Below, piece by piece: positions 47,593 through 55,598 of a stretch of DNA of 55,598 nucleotides. A program made the translations under genes and the position numbers. The first letter of the stretch is position 1, and each line of letters begins with the position of its first letter. The notes under the pieces were generated by a model. It made no database searches and was not told the DNA's origin. It saw only the letters and a program-made list of their open reading frames with translations. This DNA is from Planctomycetota bacterium (GTDB lineage: Bacteria; Planctomycetota; Planctomycetia; Pirellulales; UBA7805): positions 1 through 55,598 of the forward strand of contig JAIOPX010000060.1 in assembly GCA_021413705.1 (NCBI GenBank). Direction: 5' to 3'.

Positions 47593-49920
47593 CTACTCGT
47601 CGCTCACATTGACTCCGGACTCGCGGCGAACACTTTGACCGGCCGTCCGTCTGCCGATCTTCGTGAAGCTCCCGAGGCCCGTGATGAGATGTCTCTTTGT
47701 CGCCGATCCGATACGGGTGACTTTTAGCTCTTGAAGCCAAAGCAATCCGCAAGCCGCCAGCGGCAGTCCGATGGCCGTGGCCCACAGGACAGACCAAGCC
47801 CGCCACCTCCAGCGGGCGTGATCGGTGCCCATGACCTCAGTGCCTTGGAAATAAACCAAACTCCGCAATTCAATGTCTGCGTAACGAGAAATCGTCAAAT
47901 AGGACAGCCAGGCGGCCGCCTGATTTGGACGGTCGGAACTTGGCACCAGGTCTGGCGTATCGCCCGGAGTCAGCGGGCTGAATTCAAGGTATGCCGCGTG
48001 GAGGGTTTTATTTCCCATACCTGCGATCTGGACGCTAAAAACGATCTGAAACATCATCACCAGAGGCAAAATGACGTTTGCTGCCTGCCGGCTGTGGCCT
48101 GCGAGAGCGGAGATCAGCAACCCCATTCCCACGGCAGCCAGACCCGCGGGCATGAGATACCACCAGGTCCAGCTAATCGGGAGCATTGACCACGGAGGGC
48201 GGATCAGCCAGAGCAAGGTAAGAAAGGCCGTGGTCTGGAGCATGGAGATCAGCCATAAGACCGAAGCCTTGGCCATGACATAGGGTATGAAGCGCAGGAA
48301 CAACAGTCGCTCGTGTTCGACCACCTCCCGTTCGTGGACGATTGACATCAGGCTCAGACTGGCTCCCATCCAAATACAAGCCAGGATGCAGAGAAATCCC
48401 AGCAGGGAATCCTTATTGCCTGCGGCCGGGGCTGGTGCCGCGATACCGATGGCCGCTGCGAAAACGGCCGGGACTAGAATCACTGGCAGGACCAGACGCC
48501 TCAGCCAATCATTTCGGGTCAATGTCACTTCCCGAACGGCCAACCAAGCGAATTTGAGCCTGATGTTTTCCACGCATGCCAGGGATGTCGCTTTAAGTGC
48601 TTCCTCAGCCGACAGCAGAAATTGCCCCAACTGCCGACACGTAAGCTGAAGTCGGCCTAGGGGCGGATCGGGAGGAGTCAGGTGTGTTTTGCCGGCTTCT
48701 GTCGGAGTAAGGATTGTCAAGTCGCCGGTAGGCACCCGCTGCTTCAGTTCGGCAGGAGGCCCATCGAAGACGATTTGGCCGCGGCATTGGCCCCGCCGGC
48801 CGATCACCACAACTCGGTCGAAAGTTTCCAACCGGCTCAGGTTGTGGGTCACGGAAATAACCGTACAGCCTCGCAGGCTCAAGCTACGCAGGAGGCGCAA
48901 TAGGCCCTCCTCGCGGACTGGATCCAATCCACTGGCCGGCTCGTCGAGCACCAGCAGCCGGGGCTCCGCGATCAGCTCGGCCGCGGTCCGCAGTCGCTTG
49001 GCCTCACCGCCGCTGCGCTCCGTGCGACCCCAGATATCCTGGGACAGGTCAACCTGGTGCAAGACCCGGTCCACTTCCTGATCTGTGACCCGCCTGCCGC
49101 GAAGTTTGGCGCTGAGCCAGACCGCCTGACGTGCCCGCAGACCGGTGTGGACCGCTTCGTGCTGGGATACATAGCCCAATGCGCTACGAAAAGATTCCAG
49201 ATTGCCATCCGTGTCCACGCTGTCAATCAGCATGGTGCCCCCGTCGCAATGGCGGCAGCCGCCGACGATAGCCGAAATCAGCGTGGATTTTCCGGCGCCA
49301 CTGGGGCCGACGACGGCGACCATTTCGCCCGGTGTGATGGAAAGATCCAGCGGCCCCAATCGGCCATCGATTCGCACCTCTCGTAACTCCAGGTGGACGC
49401 CCCTGACACCGCGTACCGGAACGAGAAATCCGTCCGCACTGTTGAAGATCCAGGCAAACGGTCCTACCTGGATCAAATCCCCGCCGGCCAGCAGAGCTGA
49501 CACAACCGGGCGACTGTTTACAAATGTCCCTGTAGTCGAGCGATTTTCGACAAGCCAGTAGTTTCTGGAGTTCGGCTGCCGCACGATCAGGCAATGCGTC
49601 ATCTCGATGCCGGGAGCAGCAAGTTCTACGGACCTGAGGTCCTCGGCAATTCGGTTCCCCAGTGTCACCGGCCCACCCACATTGAGCCCAATGGACTGTT
49701 CGCGGAACCGATTGATGGGCTGCGGCTCCAAAGTAGCCGACAGCATGGGCCTGCTGCCGGCGGCCCATTGAGCCAAAACACTTCTCACTAGAGACATCGA
49801 CCCCAGCCAACCCAGCGGCAGCCCGCACGCCGAGCAATTGACCACGTCGGGCCGACAACACTCGTGGCAGCATGGGCAGACAACAATGGCGCAGGCCGTC
49901 GCCTGGCCGGGGGTATTCAT
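47593..49920 (-). CDS. FHA-domain ABC transporter (ATPase and membrane domains in one chain)
   Basis: 775 residues from the ATG complementary to 49918-49920; the frame extends upstream to 50037 inside the next gene. N-terminal zinc-ribbon-like CPCCHECCRPDVVNCSAC (residues ~14-32). FHA domain ~65-170 (IEMTHCLIVRQPNSRNYWLV, NRSTTGTFVN). ABC ATPase ~195-400 with Walker A GPSGAGKST, signature RSGGEAKRLRTA, Walker B LLVLDEPAS and the switch His in VTHNLS. Six membrane segments (~505-760) of the ABC2/ABCG type. FHA domains bind phosphothreonine, so control by the adjacent Ser/Thr kinase-like protein is expected. M. tuberculosis Rv1747 is a similar FHA-ABC fusion. Last gene of the four-gene operon. 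Confidence 0.88.
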   Translation of the reverse strand: MNTPGQATACAIVVCPCCHECCRPDVVNCSACGLPLGWLGSMSLVRSVLAQWAAGSRPMLSATLEPQPINRFREQSIGLNVGGPVTLGNRIAEDLRSVELAAPGIEMTHCLIVRQPNSRNYWLVENRSTTGTFVNSRPVVSALLAGGDLIQVGPFAWIFNSADGFLVPVRGVRGVHLELREVRIDGRLGPLDLSITPGEMVAVVGPSGAGKSTLISAIVGGCRHCDGGTMLIDSVDTDGNLESFRSALGYVSQHEAVHTGLRARQAVWLSAKLRGRRVTDQEVDRVLHQVDLSQDIWGRTERSGGEAKRLRTAAELIAEPRLLVLDEPASGLDPVREEGLLRLLRSLSLRGCTVISVTHNLSRLETFDRVVVIGRRGQCRGQIVFDGPPAELKQRVPTGDLTILTPTEAGKTHLTPPDPPLGRLQLTCRQLGQFLLSAEEALKATSLACVENIRLKFAWLAVREVTLTRNDWLRRLVLPVILVPAVFAAAIGIAAPAPAAGNKDSLLGFLCILACIWMGASLSLMSIVHEREVVEHERLLFLRFIPYVMAKASVLWLISMLQTTAFLTLLWLIRPPWSMLPISWTWWYLMPAGLAAVGMGLLISALAGHSRQAANVILPLVMMFQIVFSVQIAGMGNKTLHAAYLEFSPLTPGDTPDLVPSSDRPNQAAAWLSYLTISRYADIELRSLVYFQGTEVMGTDHARWRWRAWSVLWATAIGLPLAACGLLWLQELKVTRIGSATKRHLITGLGSFTKIGRRTAGQSVRRESGVNVSDE

Positions 49921-49928
49921 TTTTTCGC

Positions 49929-51344
49929 TCACTTTACAACTTCGGCCTCGTAATAACTGTCCACTGCCACGTTTGTCACATTCTCGGTACCGAACAGGAG
50001 GTGATTTTCGCTGACATGGTCCGCATTTCCCTCCCATTTCAGTTTCGCCCTTTGAACCAGCAATTGGCTGGGGGAGTATTCGATCGTGCCGGAGAGGGGT
50101 ACAAAGCGGGCAGTGCGCCTGCTTCCAGCCAAGCGGGCCTGGACCGATACATCGCCACCGGTGACTTCCAAAGCTCTCACCGGCTGACCGGCAAATTGGG
50201 TGTCAGCGGCTCGCTTCACATCGAGATGACTCTTGGGGTCAATCTCGCAGTCGTAGCCGAAACTGAACATCCCTGAAACGTCGCGAGCCCGCAGTCGCGC
50301 GGTGTCTCCCACGTTCTTATCCGCGGCCTGCGAAACGAAGTAGTCGGCCAACAGGCTGCTGCCGTAAGCGATCCGCTGCAGGTCGTCCGGGTCGTACTTG
50401 GGGCCTTGGAGCACCTTGATGTGAGTCACGCCGCTTCCGTTGGCGTATTCAAATTGAAGCCGTGCGCCCGTGAACTGATCTAATTCAGCGATGAATTGCA
50501 CGTCAGCATTGGCGTTGGGGATTTTGCCGCGATTGCGCAAGGCCTGCCAGAAAGTCGTCAGGGTTCCTTGAAGTTTTGGATCACCGCTAGTGGCAATATC
50601 ACCAGCGCGGCGCAACCAGACGTAGATCGGCACGGAATTGAGCACGTTCTTTTCCAGTTGCTCCCATACCATCCCCAGTATTGGCGCATCGGGCTCATGC
50701 AACTCCAGCTTCTCTTCGGACACCGCCAGGAGTTGAACAATTTCCGGAAAGTGCTGTTCGAACGTAATTCGATTGTCTTTGTTGGCGGTCACTTTGGTTT
50801 CTGCAACAACGCGATAGCGATACGCAAATTGTGAGTCCTGCTTGAAGATCCAACGGGTGTTGCTTCCTTCTCCTTTGATATTCAGATAGGCCACGCTGCG
50901 GATCGTTCGCCCTGGAGTGTAGAAATCCTTGAATTGGGGCTCCGGCACCGCCTCCGGGCGATCAGTGAGAGGCGGGACCGAGAAACTGTCCGTAAGCTCG
51001 CGTGGTGGCTTGCAGCGCGAGTCCGCCAGTTTTTGATTGACTTCTGCTTCAGCTCTGAGCTGCAAGTCAGGCGGGTTGCCGAAGTATTTCTGCAACTCCT
51101 GCCATTTGGCCAGAGCATCGCACCATTTTGCGTCCCTTTGCAGTTCGAGCGCCTCCTTGCGGATCTGCTGTGGATCAGGTTTGGTTGGCGACTTAGGGTC
51201 GGAGGGCGCTCCCGAATTGTTTCCCGCGCCGACTGGAGGGATGGGTTCGGGGTTGCTGCATCCGTTGACGAGCAGCGCTGCACCTCCCAGGAAAATGATC
51301 GACAGCAAGACGGCTATGCTCACTGACCAGTGTCGCACGTTCAT
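49929..51344 (-). CDS. Large lipoprotein of kinase-ABC operon
   Basis: 471 residues from the ATG complementary to 51342-51344. The signal peptide ends in a lipobox LVNGC (residues ~25-29: AALLVNGCSN). A Pro/Asn/Gly-rich linker follows. Residues ~60-115 are helical (RKEALELQRDAKWCDALAKW), a TPR-like pair. The remaining ~350 residues look beta-rich (TRWIFKQDSQFAYRYRVVAE, RFVPLSGTIEYSPSQLLVQR), with no family recognised. Overlaps the end of the kinase gene by 4 bases and stands 8 bases before the FHA-ABC gene. It might be the outside partner or substrate-binding part of the transporter; that is inference. Confidence 0.8.
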   Translation of the reverse strand: MNVRHWSVSIAVLLSIIFLGGAALLVNGCSNPEPIPPVGAGNNSGAPSDPKSPTKPDPQQIRKEALELQRDAKWCDALAKWQELQKYFGNPPDLQLRAEAEVNQKLADSRCKPPRELTDSFSVPPLTDRPEAVPEPQFKDFYTPGRTIRSVAYLNIKGEGSNTRWIFKQDSQFAYRYRVVAETKVTANKDNRITFEQHFPEIVQLLAVSEEKLELHEPDAPILGMVWEQLEKNVLNSVPIYVWLRRAGDIATSGDPKLQGTLTTFWQALRNRGKIPNANADVQFIAELDQFTGARLQFEYANGSGVTHIKVLQGPKYDPDDLQRIAYGSSLLADYFVSQAADKNVGDTARLRARDVSGMFSFGYDCEIDPKSHLDVKRAADTQFAGQPVRALEVTGGDVSVQARLAGSRRTARFVPLSGTIEYSPSQLLVQRAKLKWEGNADHVSENHLLFGTENVTNVAVDSYYEAEVVK

Positions 51345-53374
51345 GGATTTGCTCCTTGTCCTTCGGGAATCAGGGTCGCCACGTCTTTTTTTCTATATGC
51401 GCCAGGTGGAGGGCCCGGGCAATCGAGGATCTCAAATTTCAAAACGACATTCGTATTCTTGTCCTTGAGCCCCGCTAACCCGGCCCGATGAAGTTGGCAG
51501 ATAGCGAACGGCCCCGAATACGAATTGTCAATCAAATTGGGTCTCGCAAACGTCCAATCCTTCTCACGTTCTAGAACCAAGCCAATTTCGGTGGGTGTCT
51601 CTGCGTCCCATTTGAACTCCAGGTCACGAGGTTCCTGCCTCGTGTATTTGTGTTGCTTCTCCACAGTCCAGGAATGCAGTTTTCCAGGTTGTCCAGCAAC
51701 CGTTAACAATCGCTCGGTGCCCGAACCTCCAGGGGCGTTCCCCTCGATCATGCGAATCGTCCATTTTTTTCGCTCCAAGAGTTCTTTTCTCCATTTGGCC
51801 AGAATATCGCGCACCGGCGAGTCGCACCCCTCAAGTCGCTGCTGAACATTGGCGGGAAGCAGATTAAGGTCCACCCACCTGTCCCATTCCTTCTGCGCGT
51901 TTTTCAAATCAGCCAATCTTTTCTTTGCGTCTTTAATGGCTTCCAAAACCCAGGGTTCCCGCAGAGCCTTCTCGTATTTCTGGGCGAAGTCGTTGTCATC
52001 TATCCAAGACTTGGCATCGAGCATCAGTGGCTTAAGCTCTTTCAACCACCCCTCCTCGCAAAGAACTTTGACCTTTGTTTCCTGAATGCTTGCGCACGCG
52101 TCTGCCACCCCCTCCAACGTCGCATTCATACCACCTCCCCGCTCGACCAGCTTCGGCCAGAGTTTCTTGGCTGTCTCATCGTGATCCGGCTCTCCGTTAC
52201 GCGGAGGGATCGGGATTCGGTGTCGTCTTAGCAAGTCTTCGAGTACTCCGACTCGCCCTGTAACTCGCTTCTCAGCCGCATCGAGCTGATCGTTGTGCTT
52301 TTGCAGGTGTTCCTTATCTGCTTCCAAACGGCCATTTTCTTCTTTCATACGGTCGAGGTCACTCTTCAACGTGTCGGCCTCTTTTTTCGCCGCCGTCACG
52401 TCGTGCAGCAGGTTCTTTTCTTCTCTCGAAGCAGCAATAAAAAGCCAACCATTCGTGACGCAAAGTATTACGAGCGCCGCTAGAGTCAGAGCGAGAGTTG
52501 CGACCCTCCAGCGCCGAGCGTGCTCAGCCGCCTGGACGTTTCGATACTGGACCAACGCTTGGCTGGCATCGGCCGGACGCTGCGATTCATTGGCCAGCAG
52601 CACTTGGATAAGTTTTAAGAGCGGTCGCTGCACGCCGCGCCGCCGTAGCTTGGGAGCCAGCACTGGCCAAGCATCGGGCGGAGAGCTGCTATCCGATTCG
52701 CGGGCCGGATTGCCGCGCCATCCCAGGAGCATTTCGCAAATCGAAAGTCCCAAGGCATAGAGATCAGCCTTAAAGGACGGCTCCTGGGTCGATCCCTTCC
52801 ACTCCGGTGGAGCATAATAAGCCGCATCAGGATCCCGCAGTTTTCCCGCCGACCAATAAGTCATGCCGCCAATGGCGGCATCCGCCAACCAAGTAGTCAA
52901 AGGTGGATCTCCGCCGATATTGCCGTCCAGATAAATGTTTTTGGGTCGAACATCACCATGGGCAATGCCCCGCCCGTGGAGGCCGGCCAAACCCAGCAAG
53001 ATCTGTTCGACAATGACTGCTCCCTCTGCAGACGCCACTCCCATGTCCGACTGAAGGCGGGCGGCCAGGGGATGTTGGTGGCAATCGCTTAACAGGTAAG
53101 TGACTCCTCCCCCATCGGTTGCGGCCTCCAGTGGCGTTGTGATGTGGGGCAGTCGGAAATTGAGCAACCGTTCGATCCTTTCGACAAGCGGCGTTTGCCA
53201 TGCTGCATCTTCGTCCTCTGCCTCGAAACAGCGGGCAATTCGCTTGAGTGCGGATTTTGAATCGAAACGCTGATCCCGCACTAAGAACACCCGCCCAAAT
53301 ACATCCGCACCATGCAGTTCCTGCTCAATGGTGAGTCCGGCGGGTAGATGGTCCTGACATGATGCTGTACTCAT
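51341..53374 (-). CDS. Membrane Ser/Thr protein kinase-like protein
   Basis: 677 residues from the ATG complementary to 53372-53374, with AAGGAGG 10 bases upstream. Residues ~25-270 are a kinase domain: ADVFGRVFLVRDQRFDSKSA then LKRI (Lys), the catalytic loop GIAHGDVRPKNIYLDGN (HGD in place of HRD, with the Asp and Asn kept), LADAAIGG at the place of DFG, and APPEWKGST. LYALGLSICEMLLGW is helix F. A membrane segment follows near 295-315 (VATLALTLAALVILCVTNGW), then a coiled coil (~330-380) and a large extracytoplasmic region of ~290 residues. DFG is changed to DAA, which may mean weak or no activity. Its likely target is the FHA domain of the ABC protein. Confidence 0.85.
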   Translation of the reverse strand: MSTASCQDHLPAGLTIEQELHGADVFGRVFLVRDQRFDSKSALKRIARCFEAEDEDAAWQTPLVERIERLLNFRLPHITTPLEAATDGGGVTYLLSDCHQHPLAARLQSDMGVASAEGAVIVEQILLGLAGLHGRGIAHGDVRPKNIYLDGNIGGDPPLTTWLADAAIGGMTYWSAGKLRDPDAAYYAPPEWKGSTQEPSFKADLYALGLSICEMLLGWRGNPARESDSSSPPDAWPVLAPKLRRRGVQRPLLKLIQVLLANESQRPADASQALVQYRNVQAAEHARRWRVATLALTLAALVILCVTNGWLFIAASREEKNLLHDVTAAKKEADTLKSDLDRMKEENGRLEADKEHLQKHNDQLDAAEKRVTGRVGVLEDLLRRHRIPIPPRNGEPDHDETAKKLWPKLVERGGGMNATLEGVADACASIQETKVKVLCEEGWLKELKPLMLDAKSWIDDNDFAQKYEKALREPWVLEAIKDAKKRLADLKNAQKEWDRWVDLNLLPANVQQRLEGCDSPVRDILAKWRKELLERKKWTIRMIEGNAPGGSGTERLLTVAGQPGKLHSWTVEKQHKYTRQEPRDLEFKWDAETPTEIGLVLEREKDWTFARPNLIDNSYSGPFAICQLHRAGLAGLKDKNTNVVLKFEILDCPGPPPGAYRKKDVATLIPEGQGANP

Positions 53375-54633
53375 CGAATCTCTGCCTCCTTTTCCCAACC
53401 CAGCGTGGATATGATCCAGCGAAACACTTCACTGTCCTCAGGGCGCACTGCAGGAAGATGAATCAGTTCCAGGTGATTGAGGTTAAACTTCTGCCGGGTA
53501 TCAGCGACAGGAAGAGTGGCGCTGGTCACGGAGACCAGCCCGTCGCCCTGTTGCTCGCGAATCTCGTCCCCCTTGAGCAGGGCCTTTAAGGACCGCTGCA
53601 CTTCGAGCGGGGCATTGCGGCGAGTCAGGATGGCGTTCACTTCGCTCTCTATGGCTGAACGTTCCGACTCGCTTAGAAAACTTTTACAGCCGGCTCCGGT
53701 GTGATAGCGGACCCCGTTTGGCCGGCGCCGGGCGTCGAGGCCCGCCAGAAAGCGGCTGCCTGGCTTAAGATCCTCGCCCGCCTCCCCCAGACCTTCTTGC
53801 AGCAGGCCCGCCTGGGGCCAGGGCCAGGAAACCTGCATCAGGTCCAGCCAGCGGCAATAGTCCGCCAGCGCCGACCCTGCGTGAGGGGTGCCCAGCATGA
53901 AGACATCGGTGACACAGGACGGCGGTGTATCCGTGCATTCCAGGCAATGACGCATGACCAGCCCCCCCATGCTGTGCGCAACGACTACCAGCCGCAGCCG
54001 GGGATGCGTGATAGCCAACCTGCGAAGTTCTTCGCCAAGCCGTTTTCCAGCGCGCTCAAGCGGACCATTGTTAGGATAGTCGAACGTCAGTACCTGAATC
54101 CCGGAGTGTTTACATGCCTCCCTGAAACGCGTTAAATCGGTCCCATTGGAGCGGAGACCGTGGATCAGCAGAACTGTGCGCGCGTCCTGGTCCAGGTGCT
54201 GTGGGAGGCGGAGCCCTTTCTCTGGCGGCCAGGCCGGAATCGAAATCCGAAACAGTCGCTCCAGGCGCCGCCGGTTCTCATCGCGAACCTTCGGATCCTG
54301 GGTATCCACAATGTCGATTTCGAGCCGCCTATCGTCGAGTCGGACCCGTATCAATCCGGCGTTGTCGGCCAGCAGCAGGGCGGCCCGGTCCAATGGGGAT
54401 AGCTCCCTTTCGCCGCCAGCAACCATCTCCGGCGCATAATTGGTCTTCAGTAAGCGATTGCATTCCCGACAAAACTCGCGGGGGCTGTAGAAACGCCCCT
54501 CCCGTAGCGGAATGGTGATACGTGTAAATTCCTCAGCCGATATGGAGGCCGAAGTCGCCAGCATGAGGAGCGTCACAGCCGTGTAGCTAAACCGCTTGAG
54601 GATCAGCCGATAGAAGAGAACCGTCAATTGCAT
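53371..54633 (-). CDS. Exported alpha/beta-hydrolase (lipase/esterase type)
   Basis: 420 residues from the ATG complementary to 54631-54633, giving a signal peptide (LILKRFSYTAVTLLMLATSA, cleaved near ISA). The frame extends upstream to 54828, but the added residues look untranslated. Residues ~125-365 show an alpha/beta-hydrolase: TVLLIHGLRSNG (oxyanion hole region), VVVAHSMGGLVMRHC (nucleophile Ser in AHSMGG), DVFMLGTPHAGSA, and LNHLELIHLP near the end with a possible catalytic His. The N-terminal ~90 residues are a separate small domain (FYSPREFCRECNRLL). It overlaps the kinase-like gene start by 4 bases. First gene of the operon; likely role is hydrolysis of an ester in the envelope. Confidence 0.82.
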   Translation of the reverse strand: MQLTVLFYRLILKRFSYTAVTLLMLATSASISAEEFTRITIPLREGRFYSPREFCRECNRLLKTNYAPEMVAGGERELSPLDRAALLLADNAGLIRVRLDDRRLEIDIVDTQDPKVRDENRRRLERLFRISIPAWPPEKGLRLPQHLDQDARTVLLIHGLRSNGTDLTRFREACKHSGIQVLTFDYPNNGPLERAGKRLGEELRRLAITHPRLRLVVVAHSMGGLVMRHCLECTDTPPSCVTDVFMLGTPHAGSALADYCRWLDLMQVSWPWPQAGLLQEGLGEAGEDLKPGSRFLAGLDARRRPNGVRYHTGAGCKSFLSESERSAIESEVNAILTRRNAPLEVQRSLKALLKGDEIREQQGDGLVSVTSATLPVADTRQKFNLNHLELIHLPAVRPEDSEVFRWIISTLGWEKEAEIR

Positions 54634-55193
54634 GAAATACCCCGCAAATAAACAGAGGACGCTGACACGAGGCCGCCCGCCGACCTCCGCGAAGAGGTGT
54701 ACGAAACAGCACAAGGCCAGCGTCCCCTTGCGGGGACGCGGTCCAAGCACTGCCTTCGTACTCATCAAGAGCCCTTGCGAGCTCAGGTTCGCGGATTCGG
54801 CGAAGCAGTTCTTGACGCAACGCGTCAATTCAAGTTGTCATGTGGCCGCACAGCGGCCGCTTAATCGGAGACGATCTCCCGGAAAATTTGTAACAAGTCA
54901 CGCGGCAGGCGCCGCAGGTACCCCCTCATTGTAGTGTCGGCCGAAAGCCTAGCAAGCAGTCCGCTGCCGCCCACCCTGAGTGTCCTTGCTAGATGAATCT
55001 ACTGCCGATACGGCGTTATCGAAGGTGGGCGGTAGAATGGTTGACAATCGAGGGCAACGCTGGCCAACTTACGGGATGATCGCTAAACCCAGCTTTTTCC
55101 TCCCACCGCCCTTGATCTCGGTGCTGGCGTTCTTGCTGACCGGAAAGCACCTGAGTTTCACGACTGCCAGCCAATATATGAGAGGAGATAGCC
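54634..55193. other. Intergenic region between divergent lipase operon and last gene
   Basis: Two hairpins: TTGACGC-AAC-GCGTCAA (54812-54828) and GGCCGC-ACA-GCGGCC (~54843-54857). They lie ~180-220 bases upstream of the lipase start and could be operator or structured leader elements. No gene is supported. Confidence 0.5.
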
Positions 55194-55598
55194 ATGAACA
55201 AAGAGAAGCAAGCATTCAAGACAGCCGTCGAATTGCTTCGGGAGGCCGAACTCGAACCCGAGCAGGTCGAAGCCCTGGCAACGGTAGAACGCTATCCCGG
55301 AGAACTTCGGCGACAGAATGCCGAACTCAAAACAGAGGTAGACCGCTTGCAAAAATTAGTTGCCGCGGAACGGAACATCAGCGATCGCCAGCAAGCCGAG
55401 ATAATCAAGACCCAATTGGAAGAGAAACTTCGGGTCTCAGATAGCTATGCCCGCATTTTGGAAGGTCGTGTCCGCACTTTGGAATCGCAAGTACCGCAAT
55501 TCATTCCGCTGACTGACGATGTCTGGAAGGCCATGGTTTCCCTCGCAGAGCAGTGTGAACGCACCTTCAACAAGGCATTCGTCGGTTGGGAACTCAAG
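55194..55598 (+). CDS. Coiled-coil protein, 3' partial
   Basis: The ATG at 55194 follows AGAGGAGATAGCC and the frame is open for 135 codons to the window end. Residues ~1-95 are a charged, heptad-like coiled coil (KTAVELLREAELEPEQVEAL, RQNAELKTEVDRLQKLVAAE, RVSDSYARILEGRVRTLESQ); then FIPLTDDVWKAMVSLAEQCE. No membrane segment or signal peptide seen. Its function is unknown; the shape suits a structural or scaffold protein. Confidence 0.75.
   Translation, partial: MNKEKQAFKTAVELLREAELEPEQVEALATVERYPGELRRQNAELKTEVDRLQKLVAAERNISDRQQAEIIKTQLEEKLRVSDSYARILEGRVRTLESQVPQFIPLTDDVWKAMVSLAEQCERTFNKAFVGWELK

Noticed and set aside
54640..54828. N-terminal extension of the lipase frame
   Set aside because: No ribosome site, poor composition, and the start at 54633 yields a proper signal peptide.

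Overview
The window looks like chromosomal DNA of a planctomycete. The evidence is family content: several PEP-CTERM secreted proteins, a TIGR03067-type protein, a DUF1080 (3-keto-disaccharide hydrolase) protein, SHD1-domain proteins, an ECF sigma factor with a long C-terminal membrane tail, WD40 and FHA/kinase proteins. No rRNA, convincing tRNA, CRISPR array or recognisable insertion sequence was seen.

Layout. (1) 1-3.5 kb: a ubiquitin-like conjugation cassette on the + strand: E2-like/Cys-rich fusion (cut by the window edge), JAB/JAMM isopeptidase, ThiF/E1-like enzyme and a sliding-clamp-like protein. (2) 3.6-5.6 kb: small hypotheticals, a YheU-family protein and a secreted TPR protein. (3) 6-10.4 kb: three PEP-CTERM genes, each behind long-stem terminator-like leader elements and followed by a recurring terminator-plus-repeat module. 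(4) 10.7-16.2 kb: a sigma-factor fragment, a GH130 enzyme, a PAS histidine kinase, a PilT-like ATPase and a damaged STAS/anti-sigma kinase gene. (5) 16.8-29.2 kb: a stress/dormancy island: Rnk-like protein, PAS kinase and NtrC-type sigma-54 activator in one minus-strand operon, then a small protein, BON, second Rnk-like, CBS, AhpD-like (frameshifted), nitroreductase, DsbA-NhaA fusion, glyoxalase-fold protein, ribosome hibernation factor, double universal stress protein and a small hypothetical. (6) 29.2-36.2 kb: more repeats, a frameshifted PEP-CTERM gene, an ECF sigma factor, a PEP-CTERM metalloprotease, a WD40 protein and a TIGR03067 protein, the last two flanked by ~155-bp direct repeats. 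(7) 37.2-42.2 kb: a membrane protein operon and two SHD1-FlgO/CsgG-like paralogues. (8) 42.8-47.1 kb: small genes, an SRAP pseudogene, DUF1080, a paired hypothetical plus Cas4/RecB-like nuclease, and a DUF4230-like protein. (9) 47.6-54.6 kb: a minus-strand operon of lipase, kinase-like membrane protein, lipoprotein and FHA-ABC transporter. The last CDS runs off the 3' edge.

The strongest systems-level observation is in the stress island. Six sequences there or next to it have the sigma-54 layout GG-N10-GC. Five sit in front of stress-island transcription units, including the operon that encodes the sigma-54 activator itself. This suggests a self-reinforcing, kinase-controlled survival regulon. 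The sixth lies just ahead of a terminator with no gene between and may make a small RNA. The second strong observation is the ubiquitin-like cassette. The third is a family of intergenic modules (structured leaders, terminators, and at least twelve full or partial copies of one repeat) that appears to have spread together with 3' ends of PEP-CTERM genes.
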